From: Terebella lapidaria
Taxonomy: Eukaryota > Annelida > Polychaeta > Terebellida > Terebellidae
NCBI GenBank assembly: GCA_949152475.1
Contig: OX424570.1
Coordinates: forward strand, 25,850,694-25,914,693
Direction: 5' to 3'
DNA: 64,000 bases
The first letter of the stretch is position 1. The number at the start of each line of letters is the position of its first letter. Below the pieces are notes generated by a model, which saw nothing but the letters and a program-made list of their open reading frames with translations, was not told the DNA's origin and did not search any database. The translations under genes were made by a program, and so were the position numbers. Of the stretch, positions 33,470-45,430 are shown piece by piece.

Positions 33470-35230
33470 ATCACATGGTACATAGGGATCATTTGCATCA
33501 CAGTGCATCACCCTGAGTAGACACATAAGTTGGCTAACAAAGGAATTTAATGCTGTTCAGCATCTCATTTTAGTTTTATTGAAAACACATTGAAATTAGT
33601 TAACCTTATCGTGATTATGAATTCGAACATTTTTTTTATTATGAGTTGGAACAAATTCTGTTTTTACATCACACACAATGTTGCTTGATCCTGTCCCACT
33701 ACGAAGGAAGTGATACACACAATTAGACGCTTAGTATCATGGTGAGTCAAATGAATACATTATTAATTCTGAGAAGATATAAGCCTGACATGTTGATTGT
33801 TGTAAACGTGTGACGTCATCATTCTCCTTCGCATGCTGTTCAGAAATGACAGTTCTGTTATGCACCAAACCAACCATTTTCATGGACAGCAAAGCCTTGT
33901 AGAGAAGAAACACAGCTGACACAGTGAGTCAGAACCTCTGTTAAACACCCTCTTTCATCACAAAAAGGACAGATCCCAGCATACTCAGTTGGTGCTGAGG
34001 CTGCTCGTTTGTGAATGGAACATTGTACCACAGAGCGACTGACACCCATTATTGACGTGTGTCGTTTCATGAACTTCACAGAATATATTATGAAATGAAT
34101 TCATATCTTCTGACGAATATCTGATGATCTAGATTTTTATAACTGATCTAGATTAATAAAGCATCAAGGTATGCTTTATGATTCGTATCCGAGACTCTCA
34201 GAAAATACAGTATGATTTGTATTTGAGTTCTGCTTCTTAATATCGATTGTCAACAAACATACATTCTGAGTCAAGGTTCCTGTCCTAAATTTATTTATTC
34301 AAATGTATCGAAACTCATGCCCGACTGGTATTATTACTTTCAAATGCCATTCAGTTGTATGACGTGATAATGATCCGGAGATACAACCTTGTCACCCGGG
34401 ATGACATAGCTTTCTGTGTCCCAGGGTTTCGTTTTGGTGACTGACAATGTATGGGAGATGAGACGTATTATAAAGTGTAGAATAGCTCATTTTGGTGACA
34501 CGGGTGACACGGGTTTGAGGGATATTTGAGGCTAGGCGCATGTGCGACGGAGTCTAGTTCAAGTAAGAGATTTTGGTCGGAATATGTGGTTTCAAATCAA
34601 ATTCAGATGCAGCCTAACCTAAAACACTGAGTACGAATTTTGATTATCACTGCCAGTTATGAGCCTCTTTTCATGTATCTGCCTAACAACACTGAACAAT
34701 ACTGGCAATATTTGAGTAATATAAATAATACAAAATAATGTTTCATACTAAACAGTGTACACCAGAAAATCACACGCTACCACATACATGTATAGCCTAC
34801 GTGTGAACTACGATTTACTCGTACAAGCGTGTTTGGGTGTTTGTATATGACCCACTAATGTTTCCGTACATTGACTCATTAATTCACATATAGGTTTCCG
34901 TTAGACTGCGCACCTTGTGTGGACTCTGGGAAAACCCAATATGACCAGGAAAACTTTGGTGTGAATGTCTCCGTGAACATATTAGAAATATCACTGAGAA
35001 ATTGGAAATACACAGTAGAAGTAGGATATATAGTATTGTAATACACATATTATCACCAGCAATACTACAGGACGGGTCCTCAAAGTATTGATCGTGCTTT
35101 CTGTGCCAACTACAGATCTATATACAGCCATTGCCAGGTAAGACATATTGACCCAAATTGTGATGTATCTGTGGCCTACATTCTATGCTGTCTCACCTGT
35201 GAACCTCATCTGAATTGACGCCTAGATCAC
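33470..35230 (+). repeat. Duplicated 5' region of the TRIM-NHL gene, copy 1
   Basis: This ~1.75-kb stretch matches 48400-50340 in the same orientation at roughly 85-90% by eye. Shared landmarks: GTGACGTCATCATTCTC, ATTCAGTTGTATGACGTGAT, CACGGGTGACACGGG-like, and GATATATAGTATTGTAATAC. It ends with the probable 5' UTR exon of the TRIM gene. A minus-strand Cys-rich frame (GICPFCDERGCLTE) is partly conserved in both copies but matches no family I know. Confidence 0.75.
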
Positions 35231-35502
35231 ACGGCAATGCTTTTTTGGCAGGACTGTACTCTAAAAAAGGAAACTTGCTATTGTCAACCATTCAATTTGT
35301 TTCATCTAACAACATATTATTGGTCGGATTGCTGCATGTTCAGGCCCATGTCACATACATATTATACATGCGTGTAGGTCAAAAAGTGTAACAACAACAC
35401 AACAGCGATATCGGAAAATTCGCCATATCACAGTGTGATGTCATTGAAATGATATACATGTCATTGTCAAATATTCAAGTCAAACATCATTGTCATTTCC
35501 AG
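35138..35502 (+). other. 5' UTR intron of the TRIM-NHL gene
   Basis: The donor CCAG|GTAAGA at 35138 and the acceptor TGTCATTTCCAG ending at 35502 bracket 365 bp. The acceptor lies 7 nt before the start codon. The donor is also preserved in the second copy of the region near 50217. Confidence 0.55.
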
Positions 35503-35509
35503 AAATCGC

Positions 35510-37240
35510 ATGATGGCTGACGTTAGGCCAGACGAAGGCTTTCTACAGAAACAGCTGGAATGTGGCGTGTGCTTGGTAAACTATGACCTCAATGATCACG
35601 TTCCAATGGCGTTATTCTGCCTGCACACATTTTGCAAGAGCTGTGTTGACACTCTAGAAAAGAATCCACCCATCAAATGTCCCAATTGTAAGCGAGTCTG
35701 TAACGTTGATGCACTCCGCAGGAATTTCGCACTGTGTGATGACCTTGACAAGATGTGTGAGTTTTGTCGAAGTAGCGAGATAGCTGCACAATGTGAACAC
35801 TGTAACAAACAGCTGTGTTCCCGATGCCTAGAGAGTCATGTGCAGACATTGCAAGGGGATGTGAAAGACAAGTTAAGCCAGCTGCGCCAGGAAATGAAGA
35901 AATCTGCTGCACTGACATTGGACGAAACTGTACTCAGTAGGGAGAGGGCAAAGGCGGCTACCACAATAGAATCGATCCAGAAATCCATTGCAAAATATCA
36001 AGATAAAATAAAGAAATTGAAGGTGGATTTGAACGAAAAGGTCACAGAAATAAAGAGACTTAACATTCGAAGCTACATGGAGTGGCAGAAAAAAATCGAT
36101 GCTGAAATAGCAAAATGCAAGGAATTTTTGGCTTCATCAGAAGACAGAATAGCCACCATTCTTGATGGAGCGCACTACACAAAGTCACTAAATGACATGA
36201 AAGAAGAAGCTGTGATGTTCCTGAATGAATTACACGACTTGCAGAAATCACCGCCCTCCATGACGGAATACAAGTTTGTGGAGTCTGCGACTGCACCTGA
36301 CGTCGGAGATATCGTGTCTCAGCCAGCACCTGACGTGGGAAATCCTGTATCTCAGTTAGCGGCCATCAGCCAGCATCCGGCACCAGACTACACACGAGCG
36401 AGGTCCATAGCTGTGAGAGGCGGTAAAGGCTCTGGTAGAGAACAGTTTGCATTGCGTGGCTATGTAACCTGTACAGACGACAGGTACATTGTGTCTGACA
36501 CAAACAACCATCGTATCAAAGTGTACGATAAAGGTCTCAATCTGGTATCAATATTTGGTGAGGAAGGTAACCAGGAACATCAGTTCATATATCCAGAAGG
36601 GTTGTGTGTGAGCGCGTCTGGTGACCTGTATGTGAGTGACGGTGGTAACAACCGAGTGAAAGTGTATAATGATCGTTACCAACTCATTAGAACGTTCGGC
36701 TCTAAGGGATCTGGGAATGCTCAGTTCAATTATCCATGGGGCCTGGCATTAACACATACAGGGGAGCTGCTTGTGGCTGACAGTAACAACTACCGTGTGA
36801 AAGTTATGACTATCCAGGGAGCATTCATCAGGAGTATCGAGTCTAAGGGCAAGGGTCCTGGTCAGTTTAGTGGTTGGCCTGTAGGTGTGGCTGTGACTCT
36901 GGATAATCACGTGCTAGTGAGTGAACGTGACGCCTCCAGACTGTTGATGTTTACACTGGACGGACAACATGTACGAGACGTTAGAGTCAGAGTGTCCAAT
37001 GTACGAACTGATATCAGTATACTTGACTTCACGGTTGACCGTGTTGGTAACATCGTTATAGCAGATGGAGATATACACCAGCTGATAGTACTCAATGACA
37101 GGGCAGAGTTTGTGTGTGTGGTGGGGAGAGAGGGGAATCGGTCGGGAGAGCTGATGTGGCCGTTGAGTGTCGCTGTGAATAGTAACCATATTATTGTGTA
37201 CAAACTGAGTAATTACCGAATCCAGTTATTTGGAATATGA
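35510..37240 (+). CDS. TRIM-NHL protein (RING, B-box, coiled coil, NHL repeats)
   Basis: A 576-aa protein in a single coding exon. A C3HC4 RING sits at 18-60 (C18, C21, C37, H39, C42, C45, C57, C60). A B-box-like zinc site follows (C83, C86, C95, C98, C103, C106, H110), then a coiled coil (about 115-245). A short linker carries a repeated APDVG..VSQ motif (about 275-300). Five to six NHL repeats then form a C-terminal propeller (about 305-576; examples VSDTNNHRIKVYD, VSDGGNNRVKVYN, VADSNNYRVKV). The family (TRIM2/3/71 type) consists of E3 ubiquitin ligases whose NHL domain binds protein or RNA. All zinc ligands are present and the frame is intact. The start ATG-ATG is just after a splice acceptor. 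Invertebrates often have many intron-poor copies of this family; orthology to a named gene is not claimed. Confidence 0.93.
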   Translation: MMADVRPDEGFLQKQLECGVCLVNYDLNDHVPMALFCLHTFCKSCVDTLEKNPPIKCPNCKRVCNVDALRRNFALCDDLDKMCEFCRSSEIAAQCEHCNKQLCSRCLESHVQTLQGDVKDKLSQLRQEMKKSAALTLDETVLSRERAKAATTIESIQKSIAKYQDKIKKLKVDLNEKVTEIKRLNIRSYMEWQKKIDAEIAKCKEFLASSEDRIATILDGAHYTKSLNDMKEEAVMFLNELHDLQKSPPSMTEYKFVESATAPDVGDIVSQPAPDVGNPVSQLAAISQHPAPDYTRARSIAVRGGKGSGREQFALRGYVTCTDDRYIVSDTNNHRIKVYDKGLNLVSIFGEEGNQEHQFIYPEGLCVSASGDLYVSDGGNNRVKVYNDRYQLIRTFGSKGSGNAQFNYPWGLALTHTGELLVADSNNYRVKVMTIQGAFIRSIESKGKGPGQFSGWPVGVAVTLDNHVLVSERDASRLLMFTLDGQHVRDVRVRVSNVRTDISILDFTVDRVGNIVIADGDIHQLIVLNDRAEFVCVVGREGNRSGELMWPLSVAVNSNHIIVYKLSNYRIQLFGI

Positions 37241-38520
37241 GCACAACACAGATAACATTTACTAACTTTTTTGATTTTGTTCATATTGCATAGGAACTGA
37301 TCATATTATTGCCCAATTAGTTTGAATTGCCCCACTGTTTCCGCAAGTAAACGAATGCCTAATATTCATTGTAATATATTTTGCACGGAAGTGTGAAATG
37401 TGTACCTAGTTTGATACATTTGCATTGCCACCATGTCCTTGGTTTTTGACATCTGAATGTTGCGGAACAATGCGGCTGATGCCCTGAACTTATAAAATAT
37501 ATATAATATGTATAACAGAAATAAATACAAATGTACTACATGATACACCTGTATTGTATCTGTTTCTTGCGTCATTACAAATGTAAAAATGTGAAATCAT
37601 ACTGTATAGCCTTATAATTACATATGTATTGTACATATGACGATTCTCTTTTAGTGCATTCACCTACTAGTATGATATTAGAAATGTGTTGATGTGGTAG
37701 TATTCTGTAGTCAAGCAAGGTAGTGGTCATACAAATTTATTCATTCTTATATAAAATCTTTTGAGCGAAGCGGTTTGTGACCAGCGGTGTTCGTTGTTCG
37801 AGAAAGAGACGGGAGTGAAGTGTACGGTTACGCAATGGACAGACTCAATTTATTTATTATAATGTGTTATTTCGTGAATATTTGGAAAGGTATGTCATAT
37901 TTCTGTTCCTATGTTTGGTATTTGTGTCAATGGAAATTGCATAGTTTTGATGATTACGACCTCTATCGTGAATAAATACCTTAAATTGAAGAACATATAA
38001 AGTTAACACCATTCAAATCAGCACAATTATATTCTGCCATGTATGTCTACAAATCATGTAAGTGTATCATTGTGCGGCCTTAGCCATACTAGACCTATAT
38101 CTTTTAGTTTATTTTTAGCACATTGGTATCACTGAAGAGGATCTTGTCAATGCGTGGACTGATTGCTTCCGATTTAAGCTTGCGATGACATTACCCATAT
38201 ATTATGTCACAAACTAACATTACAAAACATCTGAGCAACAAATATTGAGTGAGTAGAAGACACACCATGACCTTTTGTGGAAAGTGCAAATAAAGCACAT
38301 TTTGGTAATAATGAGCGTCTCAACGAGAAATTGTGGGTGCGAATCAGTATATGTGTGGACAAATTCCACCCCCATAATGGTGGTGTTATGGTGTTGAGGA
38401 ATATTTAGGAAAATTGAACTCCGTGAGAGATAATTCAGCTTCCGGTGAGTGAGCTGTTACAATACGAGTTAAAAAATTTGAGGTTTTTCAATATTATTAG
38501 CAGACTCATCAATAGGCTTT
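37241..38520. other. TRIM 3' UTR and intergenic
   Basis: Probable 3' UTR at first (AATAAA near 37521). The rest is AT-rich without a recognised gene; the 62-aa frame at 37787-37975 has no family. Confidence 0.35.
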
Positions 38521-38830
38521 AACTGGAATAGCATTTATTTTTAGGTTACCTGACCTTTGGCCTGATAACCTACTGGCAAGGCATTGCGTCCGGTGTCTGT
38601 CAATTCGTCCATCCGGTTATCACATTTTTTATCTGTTTATTTTCTAAGGTCTAATCTTCTTGAAATTTTGCACAAAAATGCCTAAAAATATTCTTAACAA
38701 ATATTTGTTAGATTTTTTTTTCCTTTTTCCAAAATGGCGGCCATTTTGGACGTTAAATTGACAATTTTGAACTTTGGTGGTCATTTTCTTAACCCCTCCA
38801 CTGCGGGGCTCAGTGAAATAGCCTGTGCGG
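38521..38830 (+). repeat. Left-end copy of the TTAGGTTACC repeat family
   Basis: TTAGGTTACCTGACC, CTGATAACCTACTGGCA, GAAATTTTGCACAAAAATGCC and AAAATGGCGGCCATTTT occur in the same order as at 45431-45700, and partly at 1600-1740. Confidence 0.7.
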
Positions 38831-40599
38831 AGGAAAAATATCAAAATATGATATATTCTCAGATATTATGAATATTTCGACAAAGAATGGGAACATTATT
38901 GTGAATTTTATATGTATTTGATACTAAACTTTGTTTTCATCGATGCCACTGCAACGTCGATGAAATATGTTTGCTACGTAGCAGGTTACCATGGCAACGA
39001 TCATATTTAAACAAACAAACCATGATATTCACAGGACACTAATTATTCGCATCAGACACAAACTTATGTCTCCATTCCATTGACCTGATCAGATGTATTA
39101 TGTAAGAGCTATTACCTAACGAATTCACGATTGTTGAGCAGCGTGTTGCCATCATAACTGCCCAAATAAACAGCACATAGATGTAAATGACATCTATTGC
39201 CATGTGTGCATATGAATCAAAACTGCAATGTACACGAAATAATTATGTGCCGGTTCTCATCTCTTCTGCAGAAGTCCATCTAAAGACATATATAACTTTG
39301 AGATGACTGGCCAAATGATGCTCATTGCATTATCTTACAGTGTCCATGCATGCTTACCAAACTTGTGTGAAATATCGTAACGATCTTGACACCCCACACT
39401 GACTTATGAAACATTGTTCATTTATGTCCATCTAAAGACATATATAACTTTGAGATGACTGGCCAAATGATGCTCATTGCATTATCTTACAGTGTCCATG
39501 CATGCTTACCAAACTTGTGTGAAATATCTTACCACACACCACACACCACACGCTGACTTATGAAACATTGTTCAGAGCCCGAGACCTTCTCGGGCTATAC
39601 GCACACTGGAATTGACTTTAGTGCCCGAGGCCTTCTCTGGCTATACGCAGTGAAGGGGTTAAATTTTGTAAAGTAAATTTTTTTCTAATTTTGTCATGCA
39701 TAATCATGACATTTTGGATCATCTGTAAAGATTTTAGGCTTGCATTGCTTGACAAGTGATCACAAAAATCTATTCAGTAAGTTTCTCTCAAATTCCACAA
39801 GTGAATAGCATTCAGGACTGTTTGTGTGAGCTTGTGTAAGAAGAAACAAGGCTCTATGTTGTTCAAAAGGCTCGAAGTGTAGGCCCAAAGGCTCCGAATA
39901 GCCACGTGAATAGCATTTAGGACTATTGAGTGTGTAAGGAGAAATACAGCTTTAAATCGTTGAAAAGGCCCAAAATGTAGGCCCAAAGCCTCAAAATAGC
40001 CAGCACGCCACTTTTTAGCACTTTGCTTGAAACATATTCAGTAACTTTCTCTCACATACTCATGACATCATGTTCTATTTATTTCCTGTATAAAAATACA
40101 ATGTCTCAAATCGCTCTCAAAATATAGGCCCATATCTCGCGAATGAGCCTGAAATTAGCAGATTGGCCAATGTGAACAAAACACTTGCAGGTACAGCTCG
40201 GGCATGTATTATGGGCATATAGGAAGTCATATATGGCGGATATTTTGGTGACCTTGATTCTGACCTCACATGACGTTGGTGAATCTCAAGGTCACGTCCG
40301 AACTGAAGTGCGTAATTTGCTCCTACATACTAAGCGGCTGCAGATAGACTTTAGGTTTGTATTAGGAACATGTAGGAGGTCAAATGTTGTGGATCTTTTG
40401 GTAGTCTTGAGGTTGACCTCAGACGACATTGAACGGTAATCTGAAGGTCACATCTGACCTGAAATGTGTAAATTGGACTCTACGTTGTAGTAGATTGTGA
40501 GCATATAGGAAGTCATATATTCTGGACCTTTTGATATGAATGAATGAATGAATAATTACATTATTCATCTGTTTATTATTCTTTGATTATTTAATTATT
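38831..40599. repeat. Repeat-rich intergenic stretch
   Basis: A ~155-bp direct duplication (GTCCATCTAAAGACATATA... at about 39271 and 39426) is followed by degraded units of the ~130-bp family (TTGACCTCAGACGACATTG, GGTCACATCTGACCTG, 40180-40530). No gene recognised. Confidence 0.6.
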
Positions 40600-43500
40600 C
40601 TTATTACTGTTGCTCTCGAGACGCAAAACAAACGCTCACCTAACCAAAGTTTATGCATGATGTTAGGTCTATGGAATGCCCGATCGTTAAATAACAAGTC
40701 TGCCAGCATCATTGACTTTATAGCCACTAATGATTTGGACTTACTGGCTATCACCGAGACATGGCTCAGTGGCAACAACAAAGACAATCCTGTGATCGCC
40801 AGTGTGATGAACCCTCTATCGGAATACTCTTTGGTGTCCAACCCCAGGATTTCCAAAGGCGGTGGTGTATGCCTTGTACACAAAACAGCTGTGTCAGTAG
40901 AAGACAAGACTGATCACCACTACAACAGTTTTGAGCATCTGGATCTGTGTCTGTCTTCAAAAGCAGATGCTCTCAGGATGATTGTAAGTATCAATCTATT
41001 ACCACCAATACAGCCAAATTTTGATGATTCCAATAACAAACGTATAATACAACATTTTGCAATAGAACCAAAGCCCAACCAAATACTTTATCAAAAGACA
41101 CACTGGCGTCATCAGGGGCAGACAGTGTGATTAATATAGTTGTTTCTACTGTACACAGACCACCGCCATCCACGTCCAACTGCCTTTCCATGAACTACTT
41201 CCTGGGTGAATTCTCGTCCCTGTTGGAGACAGTCACGCTTCTCCAGGGAAGGCTACTCCTGACGGGGGACTTCAACATTCATGTTGACAACCCAGATGGC
41301 CGGGGTGTGGCTGCATTCATGGATAAGTTTCACTGTGCAAATCTACAACAACATACTGTCGGTGCCATACATACCAGCGGTCACACACTGGACCTGTGTA
41401 TCACCAGACAATCTGACGAAACCATTTCCACATTGAAGATTGATCCATCCCTGCCCTCCGACTATTACGCCGTCTCCTGTGACCTTAACGTTCACGTTAA
41501 CTCGACGACCAGGACACGGGTGTGCTCTCATAACGTTCGAGTGATAGACGTGTCCAAGTTCAGCCAAGACATTCGTCAGTCCAAATTGACCCAACTAAAC
41601 AGTGTCACTGATGTAGATGCCATGGTCAACAAGTACGAACTTGTCATGTCAGAAACTCTCAACAGACATGCCCCACTGCGATCTCATGATGCCATCTCCC
41701 ATCCCATGGCACCTTGGTTTGATGGTGAAGTGCTGGGCTCAAAACACATCAACCGCAAGTTCGAACGCCAGTGAAGGAAGAGTGGATTGGAAGTACACCG
41801 ATAAATCTTTGTTGAGCACTGCCGACACTACCACCAGCTCATTGAAGGCGAGAAGAGGCAGTATTTTACAGGGATAAAGTCGCCAACTCACCTAGCAAAG
41901 ATCTCTTCAAAAGGATAAACACGTTGCTGACTCCTACATCCAATCGACCTCACCTGCGCCACGACGATGTCGGCAAGCTGTGCACTGAGTTCAACCAATT
42001 CTTCGTTGACAAGATCTCTAACATCCGAGATGAACTGGACACATTCAATATCCCAGTACTGGAGGCCCATACAGCCACACAGCACTCGATGACTGACTTC
42101 GATCAAGTCTCTGAAACGATGGTCACTGAGATCATGGAAACATCTCCATGCAAGTCTTGCGAGCTGAACCCGATCCCAACACGCTTGCTACTGGACTGTC
42201 TCACAGCGGCGGTTCCGGCTCTGACGACAATCATCAACGCCTCTCTGCTAGCGGGTCATGTTCCTGACGTCTTCAAATCAGCGCGAGTCACTCCTCTCCT
42301 GAAGAAGCAGGGATTGGATGCCGATAACTTTCGGAACTATCGGCCTGTCTCAAACCTTCAGTTTGTGTCGAAGGTGCTTGAGCGCATTGTCAACAGCCAA
42401 CTCACTGCCCATCTTGACGCCTGCAATCTCGTCGAAGAAAGGCAGAGCGCATATCGCCGACACCACAGCACGGAAACGGCCCTTCTTCGCATCTACAACG
42501 ACGATCTACTCGCTCTCGACAGGGGTAGGGTGACTGTCTCGATAATGCTGGACCTCACGGCTGCATTCGACACGGTAGACCACACCATACTCCTGAGACG
42601 TCTGAAATCTCGCTACGGAATCAGAGGCAATGCACTGCAATGGTTCACATCATATCTCTCGGGAAGAACTCAGGCCATGTCCATAGGAGGTGCAATGTCG
42701 ACCCCAGTGCAACTCTCATGCAGAGTTCCTCAGGGATCCGTGCTGGGTCCGGTGTTGTTCTCAATGTATATGGCACCCTTGGCTGACATCATAAGATCTC
42801 ATGACCTGTGCCATATGTTTCAAGCTGATGGTTCCCAGATCTACGTCTCGGTTGAAACGGATAGCTACTCGGCTGTGCTGTGCCATGTGCAAGCCTGTAT
42901 CCATGATATCAGACTCTGGATGACTCTCAACCGTCTCAAACTTAACAACGCTAAAACTGAAGTGATCAACTTCGCAACCCGGTTCAAACCACCACCTATC
43001 CTCACACCTCGAGTCCTCTTTGGTGATAGTGCAATCGACCCCTCCTCCTCTGTCCGGAACCTCACAATGGACCAACAGATCAAGGCAGTCGTCAGATCGG
43101 CGTCATATCAGCTCTACTGCATTGCCAAGATCAGGCGACACTTGGACGAGGCAGCAACACGTTTGGTAGTCAACGCTCTTGTCACATCTAGACTTGATTA
43201 TTGTAACAGCCTTCTAGTGGCTCTCCCTGCCAAGCTGTTGTCCAAACTCACTCGCACCAAGCCCTTCGAACACATCACGCCAGTTTTACGCGAGCTGCAC
43301 TGGCTGCCACTCAAGCACCGAGCAGAATTCAAGGTACTGACACTAGTGTTCAAGTGTCTCCACGGGGAGGCACCCTCGTACCTTGCAGAGTTCATCGTCC
43401 GCTCAGCCACAGAAGATCACTCCGGTCAAACCAAACCAACCTCAAGGTCCCGCGCTTCAGGACCACTGCCTACGGTGCCAGGGCGTTCAGTGTCATCGGA

Positions 43501-43700
43501 CCCCGTCTCTGGAATGAACTCCCACATGACATTAAAACCTATTTGTTCATTCAAGCTTTTAACCATTAAATGTCCAATACTTTTGTAATCTCGTGTACCC
43601 TTTGTAATAATGTGTACTTGTGTAATGTTTGTACAGCGCTTCGAGAATGGCTGACATTGTTTCTGCGCTATATGAAAAAAAAGATTATTAATAATATTAT
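40600..43700 (+). mobile_element. Near full-length but inactive LINE (CR1/L2-like)
   Basis: Endonuclease: LWNARSLNNKSASIIDFI and ITETWLS (40657-41000), then LLTGDFNIHVD (41262-41294) in another frame. Reverse transcriptase at 41924-43588: NYRPVSNLQFVSKVLERIV, LDLTAAFDTVDH, PQGSVLGPVLF and a C-terminal YNSLLVALP-type region. The catalytic YADD box has become FQADG, losing an aspartate. The endonuclease is split by a ~115-bp insertion with a frame change (41000-41130), and a frame break separates endonuclease from RT (41775-41923). The 3' end has GCGCTATATG and a run of ATT repeats, typical of CR1/L2-like tails. It is dead by these changes. The clade call is inference. Confidence 0.85.
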
Positions 43701-43719
43701 TATTATAATTGTTTATTTA

Positions 43720-44990
43720 AACATCATACATGTACCCAGCCCTTATATAACAATAGAGAAGAATAAAAGAAAAAATGGTAAGAGTAAAACTATTTGAGAA
43801 TGTGATGACTGAATGCTAAGACTATGCAGGAGTTACGAATTATTTAGCTACCTATACACCATTCTTTTCCGGAATTCCCATATATTTGCAGTAAAAATCA
43901 AACAAGATTTCCAGTTGATATTCAATACAGTATCCCACTTCGTATCATTACATGCATCACTACTCAGTAAACATTTGTCAAAAAAACTTCTCCTTAGTTC
44001 CTCATACACTCGGCATTCAAAAAGAAAATGAAATTCATCCTCAATATTTTCAGATTTTACAAATTCTTTCTGTTAGTAACAATTTTCTCTATTCATTAGT
44101 ATCCACATCTTTAATATTTTCAAACCTGCATGTTTCAATAGCTAATGGTAGAATGCCCGCACAAAATTGAGCAAAAATTGACCGCTTATATTTACTAGTA
44201 TGTTTTGAAACATATGGTTCTACACCAAATACCTTTTTATAAAGTCGATATGTTCTCAGCTTAGGTTTACAATTGATGCTTTGTTCCCATTCATTACACA
44301 TAAGTGTTACACATACCAACAGCCATGTCACTATTACAAACTTTCTTCGAACTATAGATATCAAGATGTATCGATTGTACAATACTTGAAATGTTTTTTA
44401 CACAACTGACCATGAATATTGTAATCCCACAAAAATATTCTTTTCACTAACCTGGAGTCATCAATCTTCAACATTCTGTTCCAGAAAAGTAGCATACTTA
44501 CAAACCTTCTATATTTTAATGAAATCCAACCCATATCCCCTTGGATAGCTGCTGTTGGGGCAAATTTGTGTACTCCCAAATAATACCTCATAGCTTTATT
44601 CATGATAACATCACATTTGGAAAAGTTCCCATAACCCCATATTTCTGAACCATAATTTAAAATAGAAATTACTCCAGCTTCAAATAATTTCGTGTATGTT
44701 GCATAACCTGCATCTTTCAGGGTTTTGAATTTTGAAATAACACCACCGAGTGCTCGACCTGCCGACTCTGACAGCATTTGTGTACATTTTTCAAAATGTA
44801 GGTGTTCATCAAAATAAATTCCAAGGTATTTATAATCACTTGCTATTGAAAGTTTTTGTAACCCGAGTTTGAATACATATTTGGTACATTTCATACGTTT
44901 TGGTCTAAAATGGATGACATTAGATTTTGATACATTCACTCTTAACCGCCACTTTTCCATCCACTCATACAAGGCATTCAACATACATTG
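43720..44990 (-). mobile_element. LINE 3' fragment, reverse transcriptase C-terminus
   Basis: The minus-strand frame 44361-44984 (207 aa) starts after the RT palm (WMEKWRLRVNVSKSNVIHF, YKYLGIYFD) and runs through the thumb (LNYGSEIWG). The adjoining frame 44089-44382 continues it (LLVCVTLMCNEWEQ..., FGVEPYV), with a frame change between. A further stretch down to about 43840 encodes a C...C...H...C cluster (EDEFHFLFEC). The copy is 5'-truncated and frame-broken. It lies tail-to-tail with the LINE at 40.6-43.7 kb. Confidence 0.75.
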
Positions 44991-45430
44991 ATAAGTCTGA
45001 AGTTGTTCTCAGATTACCTTCAGTTGTCATCATCTGATGATCATAGTAGGCCTTCACTGACAGATCTCAAGGTCATATCTCACCTGTGATGCAAACCAAA
45101 ATTGTCCGGTGACCTATTATAGAACTGGGCTATTTGTTTATCCCTTAACCACGGAACGGCTTTGTGCTCACACTTCCTTAGATGCTTTTTTGTGTGTGCA
45201 CTCAGCCTCGAGTATTGATCCACCTCATTTGTCCCCGTTCACTGTGATGATACTGGATGCACTAACGATCGTTAGTGCATCCCGCAATGGCAGACAGTAA
45301 ACACGGTCAGTTTGGTTTTTAACCGTATTTTATCAAATGATAGGTCCATTTGTGATAAATGTATACCCGGAAGGTAGCTTAGTGTTCTGGTCAAAGACAT
45401 GCGTAGTTATTTCAAGCAGATCACGCTTTT

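Noticed and set aside
33858-34079. Cys-rich minus-strand frame (GICPFCDERGC) as a zinc-finger gene
   Set aside because: It is partly conserved in the duplicated copy but short, without splice support or family match; left as part of the duplicated region.
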